From NCBI RefSeq assembly GCF_003351345.1, contig NZ_QQTO01000019.1:744001-808000 (forward strand): a stretch of DNA of 64,000 bases. Reading direction: 5' to 3'. Origin of the DNA: Allobosea caraganae. Lineage in GTDB: Bacteria > Pseudomonadota > Alphaproteobacteria > Rhizobiales > Beijerinckiaceae. A program made the position numbers and the translations under genes. The notes beneath the pieces are model-generated. The model made no database searches and had not been told where the DNA came from. It saw only the letters and a list, made by a program, of their open reading frames with translations. Below, piece by piece: positions 37,389-45,735 of the stretch; position 1 is the stretch's first letter; the number at the start of each line of letters is the position of its first letter.

Positions 37389-37427
37389 GCTCATCTCCGA
37401 GAATCCGATGTCTTCAGCAAAAAATGC

Positions 37428-37478
37428 GAGCAGGGCCTACGCGAAAAACCGGTTCCCACTTTTCCGGCCCTGCTCTAG
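37428..37478. repeat. Short palindromic repeat, family F (copy 2)
   Basis: GAGCAGGGCC and GGCCCTGCTC arms around TACGCGAAAAACCGGTTCCC. Its last bases, CTCTAG, contain the stop codon (TAG on the minus strand) of the caspase-type gene. Confidence 0.8.
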
Positions 37479-39175
37479 CTGCAGAACGACGCTGCGTTCT
37501 GCGCTGCGGCGGCGTTGCCCTTGCCGGCGCCCTGCGCGAACAGCTCGCAGGCCTTGCGCTTGTCCCTGACGACGCCGCGGCCGTTGAGGTAGAGCAGGCC
37601 GAGCTCGGCATAGACGCTGGGTTCGTCGGCCTTGAGCGCAAGATTGTAGAAGGCGACGGCCTTGATGTAGTCGCGGTCGGCGCCCTGGCCGTTGGCATAC
37701 ATCGCGCCGATCCGGACGATCGCGGCGTTCACGCCGGCATCGGCAGCCCGGTAGAACAGCGACATCGCCCGGGACGCATCCTTGGGCTGGCCCTGTCCGG
37801 TCAAAGAACGCTCCGCCAGCGCATAGAGCGCGAGGGGATGGCCGAGATCGGCCGCCTTCTGCAGGTTCTCGGATGCCTTGAGAGCGTTGTTGTTCGCCTC
37901 ATAGGCGCGGCTGAGCTGGTAGAAGGCGCGGCGCGGCGCACCTGCGACCGCCACGGCCTTGCCGCAGGCCGCCAGCCCGGCGGGGGCGGTGCGCAGGTCG
38001 AGGTCGAGGCCCGCCACCTCGGCCGGCTTGTCGGGGTCGCGCGCGTCGGCGGCGGCGGCATCGCAGGCGGTGATCTCCGGCCCGCTCGCGCTCTCGGCGG
38101 GCGCTTGCGGGGGGGCCTTCTCGATCGTCAGCGCCGGGGGAAGCTGCTGCGGCTGGGCGGGCGACGGAGGCGAATCGGCCGGGCCGAGCCGCAGGCTCGC
38201 GAGCTTGCGCTCGGCCAACTGGCGATAGGTGCCTGAGAAGGTGTTCTTGCCGACCTGCGCCAGATAGGCCTCGTACATGGCCGCCTGGTTGCTGTCGCGG
38301 ATCGACTGCCAGAACACGTCCTCGGCGGCGCTCTTGGGCTGCTGGGCCACCGGCGCCTGCGGCTCGAGGCGCGTCGTCGGCAGGGCGCCGGTCAGCGTCA
38401 CGCGTCCGACGATGCCGTCGTAATAGGCCGGGATCTGCTCGTGGCCGACGCTGCGGGCGAGCTCGCGCACCTTCTGCTGCGCCTCCTTGGCGATGTCGAT
38501 CAGCGACAGGTCGGTGCGGCCGAGCAGCGGCAGCACGCTGCGCACGAAGATCGAGGTCGGGGTCGGATCGGCCGGGGTCAGCTTGTCGAGCGCGAGCTGC
38601 TTCGAGCCGGCCGAGAACATGATGAAGACGCCGCCCGAGGCCTCCATGTTGGCGAGCCCGCGGGTGCCACCGCCGAGCGCGCGCGTGCCCGAGCGGGCGA
38701 AGGGGTTGTTGCGGCAGGCATCGAGGATGGCGACGACCGTGCCGGCGCCGCGTGCCCGGAAGCGCTCGACGATATCGGCTGCGTTGAAGGACTCGTCCTT
38801 GATCAGCCCGGCCTCGCCCTCGCGGGCGGCGGGCACGTCGATCGGCAGGAGCCAGTTCTGGCCGTCGATCTCGAAGCCGTGGCCGGAATAATGGAAGACG
38901 ACGGTGTCGCCCGGCTCGATCTTGTTCTCGACCACGCTCAGCGCGCGGCTCATCTGCCGCTTGGTGCCGTTCTCGACCAGCTCGACCTGGAAGCCGGCCT
39001 TCGTCAGCCCGTCGCCCATGGCGCGGGCGTCGTTGACGGCGGCGTTGAGCGGCGTGACCTCGGCATAGGTGTCGTTGCCGATGACGATGGCGATCTGCTT
39101 GGCGCTGGCGCTGGCGGCGGCGCAAAGCAGCGCGAGCGCGGCGAGCAGGACGACGCCCGTCAGTCTCGATCGCAT
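37475..39175 (-). CDS. Secreted caspase-like (peptidase C14) protein with Sel1-like repeats
   Basis: A 566-residue protein. The signal peptide (about 1-25, ending ASASA) is followed by a caspase p20-type domain with the catalytic His in VVFHYSGHGFEIDG (His99) and the catalytic Cys in VAILDACRNNPF (Cys154), both intact. Residues about 270-340 contain AEDVFWQSIRDSNQAAMYEA, followed by a Pro-rich linker and Sel1-like repeats up to the C-terminus. Such bacterial caspase homologues usually cleave after Arg or Lys; the target here is unknown. ATG 39175 follows GGAGGGAAGGC; upstream in-frame codons are less likely. It probably forms an operon with the paralogue downstream. Confidence 0.9.
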   Translation of the reverse strand: MRSRLTGVVLLAALALLCAAASASAKQIAIVIGNDTYAEVTPLNAAVNDARAMGDGLTKAGFQVELVENGTKRQMSRALSVVENKIEPGDTVVFHYSGHGFEIDGQNWLLPIDVPAAREGEAGLIKDESFNAADIVERFRARGAGTVVAILDACRNNPFARSGTRALGGGTRGLANMEASGGVFIMFSAGSKQLALDKLTPADPTPTSIFVRSVLPLLGRTDLSLIDIAKEAQQKVRELARSVGHEQIPAYYDGIVGRVTLTGALPTTRLEPQAPVAQQPKSAAEDVFWQSIRDSNQAAMYEAYLAQVGKNTFSGTYRQLAERKLASLRLGPADSPPSPAQPQQLPPALTIEKAPPQAPAESASGPEITACDAAAADARDPDKPAEVAGLDLDLRTAPAGLAACGKAVAVAGAPRRAFYQLSRAYEANNNALKASENLQKAADLGHPLALYALAERSLTGQGQPKDASRAMSLFYRAADAGVNAAIVRIGAMYANGQGADRDYIKAVAFYNLALKADEPSVYAELGLLYLNGRGVVRDKRKACELFAQGAGKGNAAAAQNAASFCS

Positions 39176-39562
39176 CAGGCCTTCCCTCCGCTCAGGCTCC
39201 ATCAGCAGCTTCGACGCCCTCGAGCGATGCGCCAGCCTCTGAGGGTAAACGGAAGCGAGGCGGCGAACCGGACAGGCACCTTTGCATATCGAGCCAGTGG
39301 CGCATCCCACTCGTACCCGGCCCGGACGAGGCGAGGGTCATTCAAATGAGGGATGCGCTACGGCAAGCGCTGCCGTCAGGCGCAGCGCGGAACCGAGCCG
39401 ACCGGCGGCAAATGGCGGCCGGTCACGCGTTGTTGGGCCTTGCCAAGCGCCGCGGCCTCTTTTGAAATATGACAGGCCTGCGTCAATGCCGCAGGCCGCG
39501 CGCTGGCAGGGATCCTGCTTGCCGCGCGCATCGCCAATTGAGGCAAGGGGACTGGACCGATC

Positions 39563-40777
39563 ATGACGACCACGCGGCTCGATGGCTGGCTCGACCAGCA
39601 CCACGCTGACTTTACGGCGATCCGCCGCGACATCCACGCCCATCCCGAACTCGGGCTCGAGGAGCAGCGCACCTCGGCTCTGGTCGCGGCCAAGCTGCGC
39701 GCTTGGGGCATCGAGGTCACCGAGGGCGTCGGCGGCACCGGCGTGGTCGGCGTCATCCGCGGCAAGCGGCCGGGCCAGCGGGCCGTCGGCCTGCGCGCCG
39801 ACATGGACGCGCTGGCGCTGATCGAGGAGACCGGGCTGCCCTACGCCTCGCAGAACCCCGGCCGGATGCATGCCTGCGGCCATGACGGCCACACCACCAT
39901 GCTGCTCGGCGCGGCCCGCTACCTTGCCGAGAACCCGGATTTCGGCGGCACGCTCAACCTGATCTTCCAGCCGGCGGAGGAGGGGCGCGGCGGCGCTGTC
40001 GCGATGCTCGATGACGGGCTGTTCGAGCGCTTCCCCTGCGATGCGATCTACGGGCTGCACAATTCGCCGGGCATGGCGGCCGGCACCTTCGGCACCTGCA
40101 ACGGGCCGATGCTGGCGGCAGCCGATAGCTGGCAGGTGATCTTCCGCGGCGTCGGCGGCCATGGCGGCTCGCAGGCGCATCTCTCGACCGACATCACCTA
40201 TGCCCAGGCGCATTTCGTGCTGGGCTTGCAGGGCATCGTCGGCCGCAACGTCCCCTCGCTCGACACCGCCGTGATCAGCGTCGGCTACATCCATGCCGGC
40301 TCGGCCGAGGCGTCGAACGTCGTGCCGTCCGAGCTTGCCATCGGCGGCACGGCCCGCAGCTACGCGCCCGAGATCCGCGACCTGATCGAGCGCCGCATCG
40401 CCGAGCTCGCGGCGGCGACCGCGCAGGCCTGGGGCTGCACGGCGGAGGCCACCTATCACCGCGGCCCGAGCGCGCTGCTGAACCAGGCCGAGCAGGTCGA
40501 GGTCGCGATCGCCGCGGCCTCCGCCTCCGTCGGTGCGCAGAACGTCAACGGCAAGATCAGGCCCGGGACCGGCGGCGAGGACTTCGCCGAGATGATGAAG
40601 ATCAAGCCCGGCGCCTTCATGCGCATCGGCAACGGCGTCAAGGCGGACGGCTCCTTCAACGGCCTGCACACCCCGCTCTTCGACTTCAACGACGCGATCA
40701 TCCCCGACGGCATTCGCTACTGGGTGAACATCGTGAATGAGGAGCTGGGGGAGGACAAGCGGGCGTTGGCCGCGTAA
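39563..40777 (+). CDS. M20D-family amidohydrolase (hippurate hydrolase/IAA-amino acid hydrolase type)
   Basis: A 404-residue zinc peptidase. It has RRDIHAHPELGLEEQRT, LRADMDALAL, MHACGHDGHTTMLLGAARYL, FQPAEEGRGGAVAMLDDGL and HTPLFDFND, the sequence of metal and catalytic residues of the M20D group. These enzymes hydrolyse N-acyl amino acids such as hippurate; the natural substrate is not defined. ATG 39563 is preceded by AGGGGA. The 387-base gap before it (39176-39562) must contain promoters for this gene and the divergent caspase gene; nothing else is seen there. Confidence 0.9.
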   Translation: MTTTRLDGWLDQHHADFTAIRRDIHAHPELGLEEQRTSALVAAKLRAWGIEVTEGVGGTGVVGVIRGKRPGQRAVGLRADMDALALIEETGLPYASQNPGRMHACGHDGHTTMLLGAARYLAENPDFGGTLNLIFQPAEEGRGGAVAMLDDGLFERFPCDAIYGLHNSPGMAAGTFGTCNGPMLAAADSWQVIFRGVGGHGGSQAHLSTDITYAQAHFVLGLQGIVGRNVPSLDTAVISVGYIHAGSAEASNVVPSELAIGGTARSYAPEIRDLIERRIAELAAATAQAWGCTAEATYHRGPSALLNQAEQVEVAIAAASASVGAQNVNGKIRPGTGGEDFAEMMKIKPGAFMRIGNGVKADGSFNGLHTPLFDFNDAIIPDGIRYWVNIVNEELGEDKRALAA

Positions 40778-40803
40778 GGCACACCGCCCTCACAGCCTCC
40801 ACC

Positions 40804-40896
40804 CGTCATGCTCGGCCTTGTGCCGAGCATCCACGTCTTAGCCACGGTCCTCGATCAGCGAAGACGTGGATGGTCGGCACAAGGCCGACCATGACG
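40804..40896. repeat. Palindromic repeat, family G
   Basis: Outer arms CGTCATGCTCGGCCTTGTGCC and GGCACAAGGCCGACCATGACG, inner ATCCACGTCTT and AAGACGTGGAT. Single copy here, between converging genes. Confidence 0.82.
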
Positions 40897-40934
40897 GCAG
40901 AGGTCGACCGCTCGATGGGCGAGCTATCGCCCCC

Positions 40935-41567
40935 TCAATACAGCCGCGACCGATAAGCCTCTTCCAGATTGGCCTCGGCCTCGGCGACCTCGATCGCCTT
41001 GGTCTGCTCCGCGACGATGCGGCCGAGCGTCGGGAAGCTGCTGCGCTCGACCTGCGTCGCCGGGTCCCAGAGCTTCGAGCGGATCAACGCCTTGCCGCAA
41101 TGGAAGAACACCTCGTCGACCGCGACCAGCAGGCCGGTGAGCGGCGGGCGCTCCTGAACCGTCGAGGGGGCGAGCAGGGCAGGGTCGCGGGTCACGCTGG
41201 CTTGGCCATTGACCCGCAAGGTCTCGTTGATGCCGGGCACCATGAAGACCAGGCCGATGCCCGGTGCGGCCAGGATGTTGCCGAAGGTGTCGACGCGGTT
41301 GTTGCCGCGCCGGTCGGGGATCAGCAGCGTCGTCTCGTCGAGCACGCGGACGAAGCCCGGCGCATCGCCGCGCGGGCTGGCATCAGCGCCGCCCTTGCCA
41401 TCGCCGCTGGCGACGACAAGGAAAGGCGAGAGCGCGATGAAGTCGCGGCAGAACCGGTCGAGCCGCGCCAGCACCTTGCGCTCGGCGAGCGGATTGACCG
41501 GGCCGATATGGGCGCGCAGCTCGCCGGCATCGTCGATCAGGGCGGTGTCGTCGGTGGTCGTGCTCAT
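40935..41567 (-). CDS. Pyridoxamine-5'-phosphate-oxidase-fold flavoprotein (MSMEG_1061-like)
   Basis: A 210-residue split-barrel protein. Typical pieces are FLVVASGDGKGGADASPRGDAPGFVRVLD, LIPDRRGNNRVDTFGNILAAPGIGLVFMVPG and NGQASVTRD, which match FMN-binding PPOX proteins of the MSMEG_1061 group. The C-terminus has KALIRSKLWDP, usual for the group. These proteins act as FMN- or F420-dependent reductases or have no known activity. The enzyme is not true PdxH. Start ATG 41567. Confidence 0.87.
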   Translation of the reverse strand: MSTTTDDTALIDDAGELRAHIGPVNPLAERKVLARLDRFCRDFIALSPFLVVASGDGKGGADASPRGDAPGFVRVLDETTLLIPDRRGNNRVDTFGNILAAPGIGLVFMVPGINETLRVNGQASVTRDPALLAPSTVQERPPLTGLLVAVDEVFFHCGKALIRSKLWDPATQVERSSFPTLGRIVAEQTKAIEVAEAEANLEEAYRSRLY

Positions 41568-41694
41568 CTCAGCCTCTCTCGCATCGCACGGGTGTCAGGC
41601 TAGAGCCTGATCGCCGGGGACGCCATCCAAGGTTGCATGCTGCTTGACCGCCGGGAATCGCGGAAACAAGCTGGCTGCGCAGAGGGAGATCGCG

Positions 41695-42369
41695 ATGCCA
41701 GCCTTAGCCGATACGCTCGATCTGGAAGCCCTGAAGACCAAGCTCTACTCCGCCGTGCTGTCTGACGTGCTCGACCAGCTCGGCTTCCCCAACCAGGCGG
41801 TGAAGCCCTTCGTCCGGCCGCTCGACGATGCGTCGATCCTGTGCGGCTTCGCCCGGACCGGGCTCTACATGAAGCGCTACCATTTCCCGGAAGGGCACAA
41901 CCCTTATGAGCTGGAGATGGACCTGATCGACAGCCTCAAGCCCGGCGAGGTCGCGGTGCTGGCCTGCGACGGGCCGACCGACCGGATCGCGCCCTGGGGC
42001 GAGCTCTTGACCACCGCCTCGATGGCGCGCGGCGCCGCCGGCTGCCTGACCGACGGGCTGGTGCGCGACGTGCGCCGCATCCGCGAGCTGCACTTCCCGC
42101 TCTTCCACGGCGGCATCGGCCCGCTCGACACCAAGGGCAGGGCGGAGATGATGGCGGCCGACGAGCCGGTCGAGATCGCCGGGGCGCGGGTCGAGCCGGG
42201 CGACTTCGTCTTCGGCGACGTCGACGGCGTCGTCATCGTGCCGCAGCGCATCGCCGCAGAGGCGGTCAAGCTGGCGCTGGCCAAGATCGAGGCGGAGGAC
42301 ACGACGCGCGACGAATTGCTGGCCGGCGAGAGCCTGCGCTCGGTGTTCGCGCGGCACGGCGTGCTCTGA
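41695..42369 (+). CDS. RraA-like protein (aldolase/demethylmenaquinone-methyltransferase-like family)
   Basis: A 224-residue member of the RraA/HMG-aldolase fold. It shows LYSAVLSDVLDQLGF, GELLTTASMARGAAGCLTDGLVRDVRRI (metal-binding Arg and Asp) and GDFVFGDVDGVVIVPQRI. Proteins like this include RNase E inhibitor RraA and 4-hydroxy-4-methyl-2-oxoglutarate aldolases; in alphaproteobacteria the aldolase or an unknown activity is likelier. ATG 41695 follows AGAGGGAG by 8 bases; an upstream in-frame start at 41644 is not supported. Confidence 0.85.
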   Translation: MPALADTLDLEALKTKLYSAVLSDVLDQLGFPNQAVKPFVRPLDDASILCGFARTGLYMKRYHFPEGHNPYELEMDLIDSLKPGEVAVLACDGPTDRIAPWGELLTTASMARGAAGCLTDGLVRDVRRIRELHFPLFHGGIGPLDTKGRAEMMAADEPVEIAGARVEPGDFVFGDVDGVVIVPQRIAAEAVKLALAKIEAEDTTRDELLAGESLRSVFARHGVL

Positions 42370-42421
42370 CGCTGCACACGAACCAGTTGAGCGGCGAGAC
42401 TCAGGACCGCTTGATCAATGC

Positions 42422-42730
42422 CTAGCGGCTTTGATCATACCCGAGATATGAGCCGAGCTTCATCATCGCTTCGTAAAAGGCCCGGCCGGTCGCGTCGTCC
42501 ATGATGAGAGAGCGGTCGTTGACGGTCAGATAGACCAGATTCTCGTCGCCCCAATACGAGGAGCGGCCGAATTCGACCTCCATGGGCTCGGATTGGTCGG
42601 TGACATCGACGATGACCCGGTCGAAGTATTGCGTCGTCGTCACCATATCCCCCTCGGTCGAGCGCCGCGCGACAGCAGCCGCCCCAAGCCTGGTTGATGC
42701 CGTGCTCTCCGGCAAGCGCGTGACGGCCAC
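42422..42730 (-). CDS. Conserved-looking hypothetical protein
   Basis: A 102-residue acidic soluble protein not recognised. It begins at GTG 42730, which is decided by a perfect AGGAGG 8 bases upstream; an internal ATG at 42646 would give 74 residues. The C-terminal half (VEFGRSSYWGDENLVYLTVN) and AFYEAMMKLGSYLGY look like a small folded domain. It converges with the RraA-like gene. Confidence 0.65.
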   Translation of the reverse strand: MAVTRLPESTASTRLGAAAVARRSTEGDMVTTTQYFDRVIVDVTDQSEPMEVEFGRSSYWGDENLVYLTVNDRSLIMDDATGRAFYEAMMKLGSYLGYDQSR

Positions 42731-42801
42731 AGGCGGAACCTCCTAGACCGCCGTGCGTCCTATCGGACGCAGAGTGGCGATCTAGACCTTTGTTATTGCA
42801 T

Positions 42802-42849
42802 CGGATCTTTCCGAAAACCGGATTCCACTTTCCGGTCCGATGCTCTAGT
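42802..42849. repeat. Short palindromic repeat, family F (copy 3)
   Basis: GCATCGGATCTTTCCG and CGGTCCGATGC arms around AAAACCGGATTCCACTTTC. Its end CTCTAG contains the stop codon of the mgtC-like gene on the minus strand. Confidence 0.8.
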
Positions 42850-43561
42850 CACTCGTGCTGACTTCCCAGCCGGCATGCGTGACGCCTTTCAGCGTGCGCA
42901 GGTTCGCGATGGCCGAATTCAGCTCGTCGGTGTCGGCCGAGCTGCTCACCAGGGTGGCGACGATCTCCGTCGCGTCTTCGTCGCTGGTGTCGAGATCGAT
43001 GTCGGCGACGGGGTACTTGGCCCGTTTCAGCTCGGCGAACAGGGCTTTGCGGATGTCCTCGACATGGTCGTTACCGGCGACGACGCGCACCTGGTAGATC
43101 GCCTCCGACGAGCCCTCGTCGATCGGGATGCGGTTGATCCGGTTGACCAACGGCCGCAGCAAGGTGTTGCAGGCCAGGATCAGCAGCGTCGCCAGGATCG
43201 CTTCGGCGATCCGGTCGGTGCCGGCGCAGGCGCCGACGGCGGCCGAGGCCCAGAGCGTCGCCGCGGTGTTGAGGCCGCGGACGTTCAGGCCCTCCTTCAT
43301 GATGACGCCGGCGCCGAGGAAGCCGATGCCGGTCACCACGTTGGCGATGACCCGGACGGCGCCACCGGAGCCTTCCAGGCGCATGGCGAGATCGACGAAG
43401 ACCGCAGCGCCGACCGCGACGAGCACGTTGGTGCGCAACCCCGCGCTGCGCTGGCGGTACTGGCGCTCGGCGCCGATGGCCGTGCCGAGCACGAAGGCGA
43501 CGAACAGGCTGACCAGCGTGTCGAGGAAGTTCGGCAGGTCGAACGTCGCGATGAACTGCAC
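42845..43561 (-). CDS. MgtC/SapB-family membrane protein
   Basis: About 238 residues. The N-terminal half has four to five membrane helices with the signature LGTAIGAERQYRQRSAGLRTN and TGIGFLGAGVIMKEGLNVRGLNTAATLWASAAVG. The C-terminal soluble part (about 160-238) resembles an ACT-like domain (EDIRKALFAELKRAKYPVAD). MgtC proteins are linked to magnesium limitation and survival in macrophages, acting on ATP synthase in Salmonella; the role here is not known. GTG 43561 follows GGGGGGA. ATGs at 43582 and 43618 are alternatives. Confidence 0.87.
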   Translation of the reverse strand: MQFIATFDLPNFLDTLVSLFVAFVLGTAIGAERQYRQRSAGLRTNVLVAVGAAVFVDLAMRLEGSGGAVRVIANVVTGIGFLGAGVIMKEGLNVRGLNTAATLWASAAVGACAGTDRIAEAILATLLILACNTLLRPLVNRINRIPIDEGSSEAIYQVRVVAGNDHVEDIRKALFAELKRAKYPVADIDLDTSDEDATEIVATLVSSSADTDELNSAIANLRTLKGVTHAGWEVSTSD

Positions 43562-43666
43562 CCTGGTCCCCCCGGCGCACATGTGAACCCGCCTGAGGCG
43601 GCGGCTTTCAAGAATCAATCAGCGGAATGTCAGTATCGTAACGGCGCGCCGCGCCGGCAATGCGGT

Positions 43667-43888
43667 TCAGGGGCGCCGGTGCGGCATCGAGCGCGCCAGA
43701 TAGCCGAAGGCAAGCACGATCGCCGAGATCATCAGGCCGGTGGTGACGACCCCGGCGGGGGTGATGCGGGCACTGCCCTGGAGCGAGATGCTCTTGCCGA
43801 CGCGCAGGTTGAAGCTCGCCTTCATCTCCTCGGGATGGGTCGGAATGCTCTCCTGCTCGGAAAGCTGCGTGGGAACTGCGTCCTGCAT
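43667..43888 (-). CDS. Small single-span membrane protein
   Basis: A 73-residue protein, not recognised. The first 45 residues are polar, then a membrane segment VVTTGLMISAIVLAFGYLAR (about 47-66) and a basic tail SMPHRRP. GGAGGA lies 6 bases before the ATG at 43888, so it is likely to be translated. It is upstream of the MgtC gene on the same strand and may be co-expressed with it. Confidence 0.65.
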   Translation of the reverse strand: MQDAVPTQLSEQESIPTHPEEMKASFNLRVGKSISLQGSARITPAGVVTTGLMISAIVLAFGYLARSMPHRRP

Positions 43889-44005
43889 GGCGTATCCTCC
43901 ACTGCTCGCGGATCGGCGGCCATCCGCCCGGCACGGAATTGCCGGCTTCCCTAAAGCAAAGCCGGTGACCGCCTCCGAAGCAAGCGCTGGCCGTGCGGCC
44001 CGGCG

Positions 44006-44818
44006 TCAGGCTGGAATGCGCGACAACGAGGCCCGCCAGACCGCATCCGAAACCTCGATGCCGAAACGCTCAGCCAACAGCTTGCGCAGCGCCGCGTCGC
44101 CCTCGATCTCCCGCGCTGTCGAGGGCTCGCTGAGCCGGTGCTCGGTCAGCCTGCGGTTGAGCAGGGCGAGCCGGCCGCGCGGCAGGATGCGCGCGACGCG
44201 CAGGCCGGTGACGAAGCCGGAATCGGGATAGGTCGAGACGTAGTGGTTGGCGACCTGGTAGTCGATCGGCCAGACCGGATCGAGCGTGAAGCGGTAGAGC
44301 AGGCGCCATTCGCCAGCGACCAGAGCCCGCAGCGACCAGAACTCGCCGGCCTGCTCGAGCTTGTAGGGCTCGTGCGGCGTCTCCTGCTCGAGGCCGGGCG
44401 CGAGGCGCAGCGGGCCGGTCACGACCTGGCCGCCGAAGCCGACATCGCAGACCAAATCCTCGCCCTCGCAGGAGAGGCGCAGCAGCATGTGGCTGCGCGG
44501 CGTCTGGGCGTCTTCGGGGCCGTTGAGCAGCACACGGCCGATCAGGGGAACCGATGTGAAACCAAAGGCTTCGAGCGCGGCCTTGAACAGATGATTCTGC
44601 TCGAAGCAATAGCCGCCGCGGCGCGAGCGCACGAGCTTTTCGACCAGCGCGGCCAGGTCGAGCTTCGGCGAGCTGCCGGAGAGCGAGTCGAAATTCTCGA
44701 AGGGGATGGCCTGCACATGCAGGAGCTGGAGCGCGGCCAGCGCCGCGCGCGTCGGCGCCACCGGGCCGTCATAGCCGATGCGGGCGAGATAGGCGGCGAG
44801 GTCGGATTGCGAGAGCAT
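44006..44818 (-). CDS. Arylamine N-acetyltransferase
   Basis: A 270-residue acetyl-CoA-dependent enzyme. The Cys-His-Asp triad is visible: Cys in RRGGYCFEQN (about residue 70), His in RSHMLLRLS and Asp in VCDVGFGGQVVTGPL. The N-terminus AYLARIGYDGPVAPTRAALAALQLLHVQAIPFENFD is typical. It starts at ATG 44818, five bases after the stop of the cytochrome c gene on the same strand; a longer open frame through that gene is a reading-frame artefact. The two probably form an operon. Confidence 0.93.
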   Translation of the reverse strand: MLSQSDLAAYLARIGYDGPVAPTRAALAALQLLHVQAIPFENFDSLSGSSPKLDLAALVEKLVRSRRGGYCFEQNHLFKAALEAFGFTSVPLIGRVLLNGPEDAQTPRSHMLLRLSCEGEDLVCDVGFGGQVVTGPLRLAPGLEQETPHEPYKLEQAGEFWSLRALVAGEWRLLYRFTLDPVWPIDYQVANHYVSTYPDSGFVTGLRVARILPRGRLALLNRRLTEHRLSEPSTAREIEGDAALRKLLAERFGIEVSDAVWRASLSRIPA

Positions 44819-44823
44819 GGCGT

Positions 44824-45126
44824 TCAGCGCGGCGGCAGGGCGGCGTAATAGGCCGCGAGCGCGCCGATCTCGGTGGGCGACATCTGCCTTGCCATGTAGC
44901 GCATCTCCTTGTGCGCGCGCTTGCCGGAGCGGAAGGCCATCATCTGGTTGAAGAGATAGCGCTCGTTCTGGCCGGCGAGATGGGGCACCTCGCTGTCGGG
45001 CGCGATGCCGTCGGGGCCATGGCACATGGCGCAGGCCTCGATCGGGGAGGAGCGCGGTTCGGCCAGGGCCGCGCCCGCAGCCAGCGCGAAGGCGATGCCG
45101 AGAATGCCCGCAACCTGCCTGATCAC
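44824..45126 (-). CDS. Monohaem cytochrome c, periplasmic
   Basis: A 100-residue small c-type cytochrome. It has a signal peptide (about 1-22, ending AALA), the haem-binding CAMCH in EACAMCHGPDGIAP (about residues 32-36), and the likely axial Met in RYMARQMSPTEIGALAAYYA. The pattern is that of class I cytochromes such as c553/c4 halves. The redox partner is not known. It is the last core gene before the low-GC insert. Confidence 0.9.
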   Translation of the reverse strand: MIRQVAGILGIAFALAAGAALAEPRSSPIEACAMCHGPDGIAPDSEVPHLAGQNERYLFNQMMAFRSGKRAHKEMRYMARQMSPTEIGALAAYYAALPPR

Positions 45127-45379
45127 CTCTGCCTCCCAGCCTGAGTCGCCGCGAGCTTAGGCGGTCCCGGTCTCCGGCGGAACCACAGGCCTGCGCGTGC
45201 GACAAGCGCATGCGGCCGCGCCCGGCGCGGCCGGCGCGGAGGAAACGGGGCTGGCGGAGTGCCGCGAGACGCGAGAGTGATCCGCTTCCATTGAGCCAGG
45301 ACGCGGCGCGGACGGACCCAAGCCGCCCATCCGCACGCCCCGTGGCGCTCCGCCTTCGGCGAGTTCAGTCTCCGGGCCG

Positions 45380-45592
45380 CGCTTCCTGGACACCGGCGAG
45401 CCAGCGTCCTCTTCAAGCGAGCTCCTCGCACAGGGACCGTAGTATCCCCAGGGCGGTGCCCCGAAGCCTCCCGGGAGCGGGGCGTAACCCCCGCCCGCAG
45501 GCGCCGACCCTCACCCAACCTCCAGCATACCTCCGGACGGCCGCCCCGTTTGGGTGATGGGCGAGGGGAGTGTAGCGCAGGTTGGAGGGGCG
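45380..45592 (-). ncRNA. Candidate structured RNA (unidentified)
   Basis: A GC-rich non-coding stretch with several stems: TTGGGTGA (45550-45557) with TCACCCAA (45511-45518), GCGGGG with CCCCGC (45477-45494), GCGAG with CTCGC (45417-45429) and a 10-pair stem at 45388-45409. That last stem pairs fully on the minus strand only with two G-U pairs, which favours minus-strand transcription. I checked by eye for RNase P, tmRNA, 6S, SRP and cobalamin-riboswitch motifs and found none. The whole gap from 45127 to 45735 contains no convincing gene. Family and function are unknown. Confidence 0.3.
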
Positions 45593-45735
45593 GGGATAAG
45601 TTTTCTTGCAGTGCCGGCAATAGTGCGGATGGGCATCACTGTTTCCGTCTGCGTGAATTTACCCACAGGAAGTTCTGATTTTCGATTTGTCAGCACCAAT
45701 TTAAGCTGCGAGCTTGGTGACAGTCATTTGACAGA

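Noticed and set aside
44006..45211. A 401-codon fusion of cytochrome c region and NAT
   Set aside because: The upstream part is out of frame with the real cytochrome c gene; NAT has a normal start at 44818.
45380..45592. RNase P, tmRNA, 6S, SRP RNA or cobalamin riboswitch
   Set aside because: None of the conserved motifs of these RNAs that I looked for by eye was found on either strand.
45123..45620. Minus-strand open frame of 165 codons upstream of the cytochrome c gene
   Set aside because: Very Arg/Pro-rich, no start signal, and the region folds into stems; treated as a possible RNA region instead.
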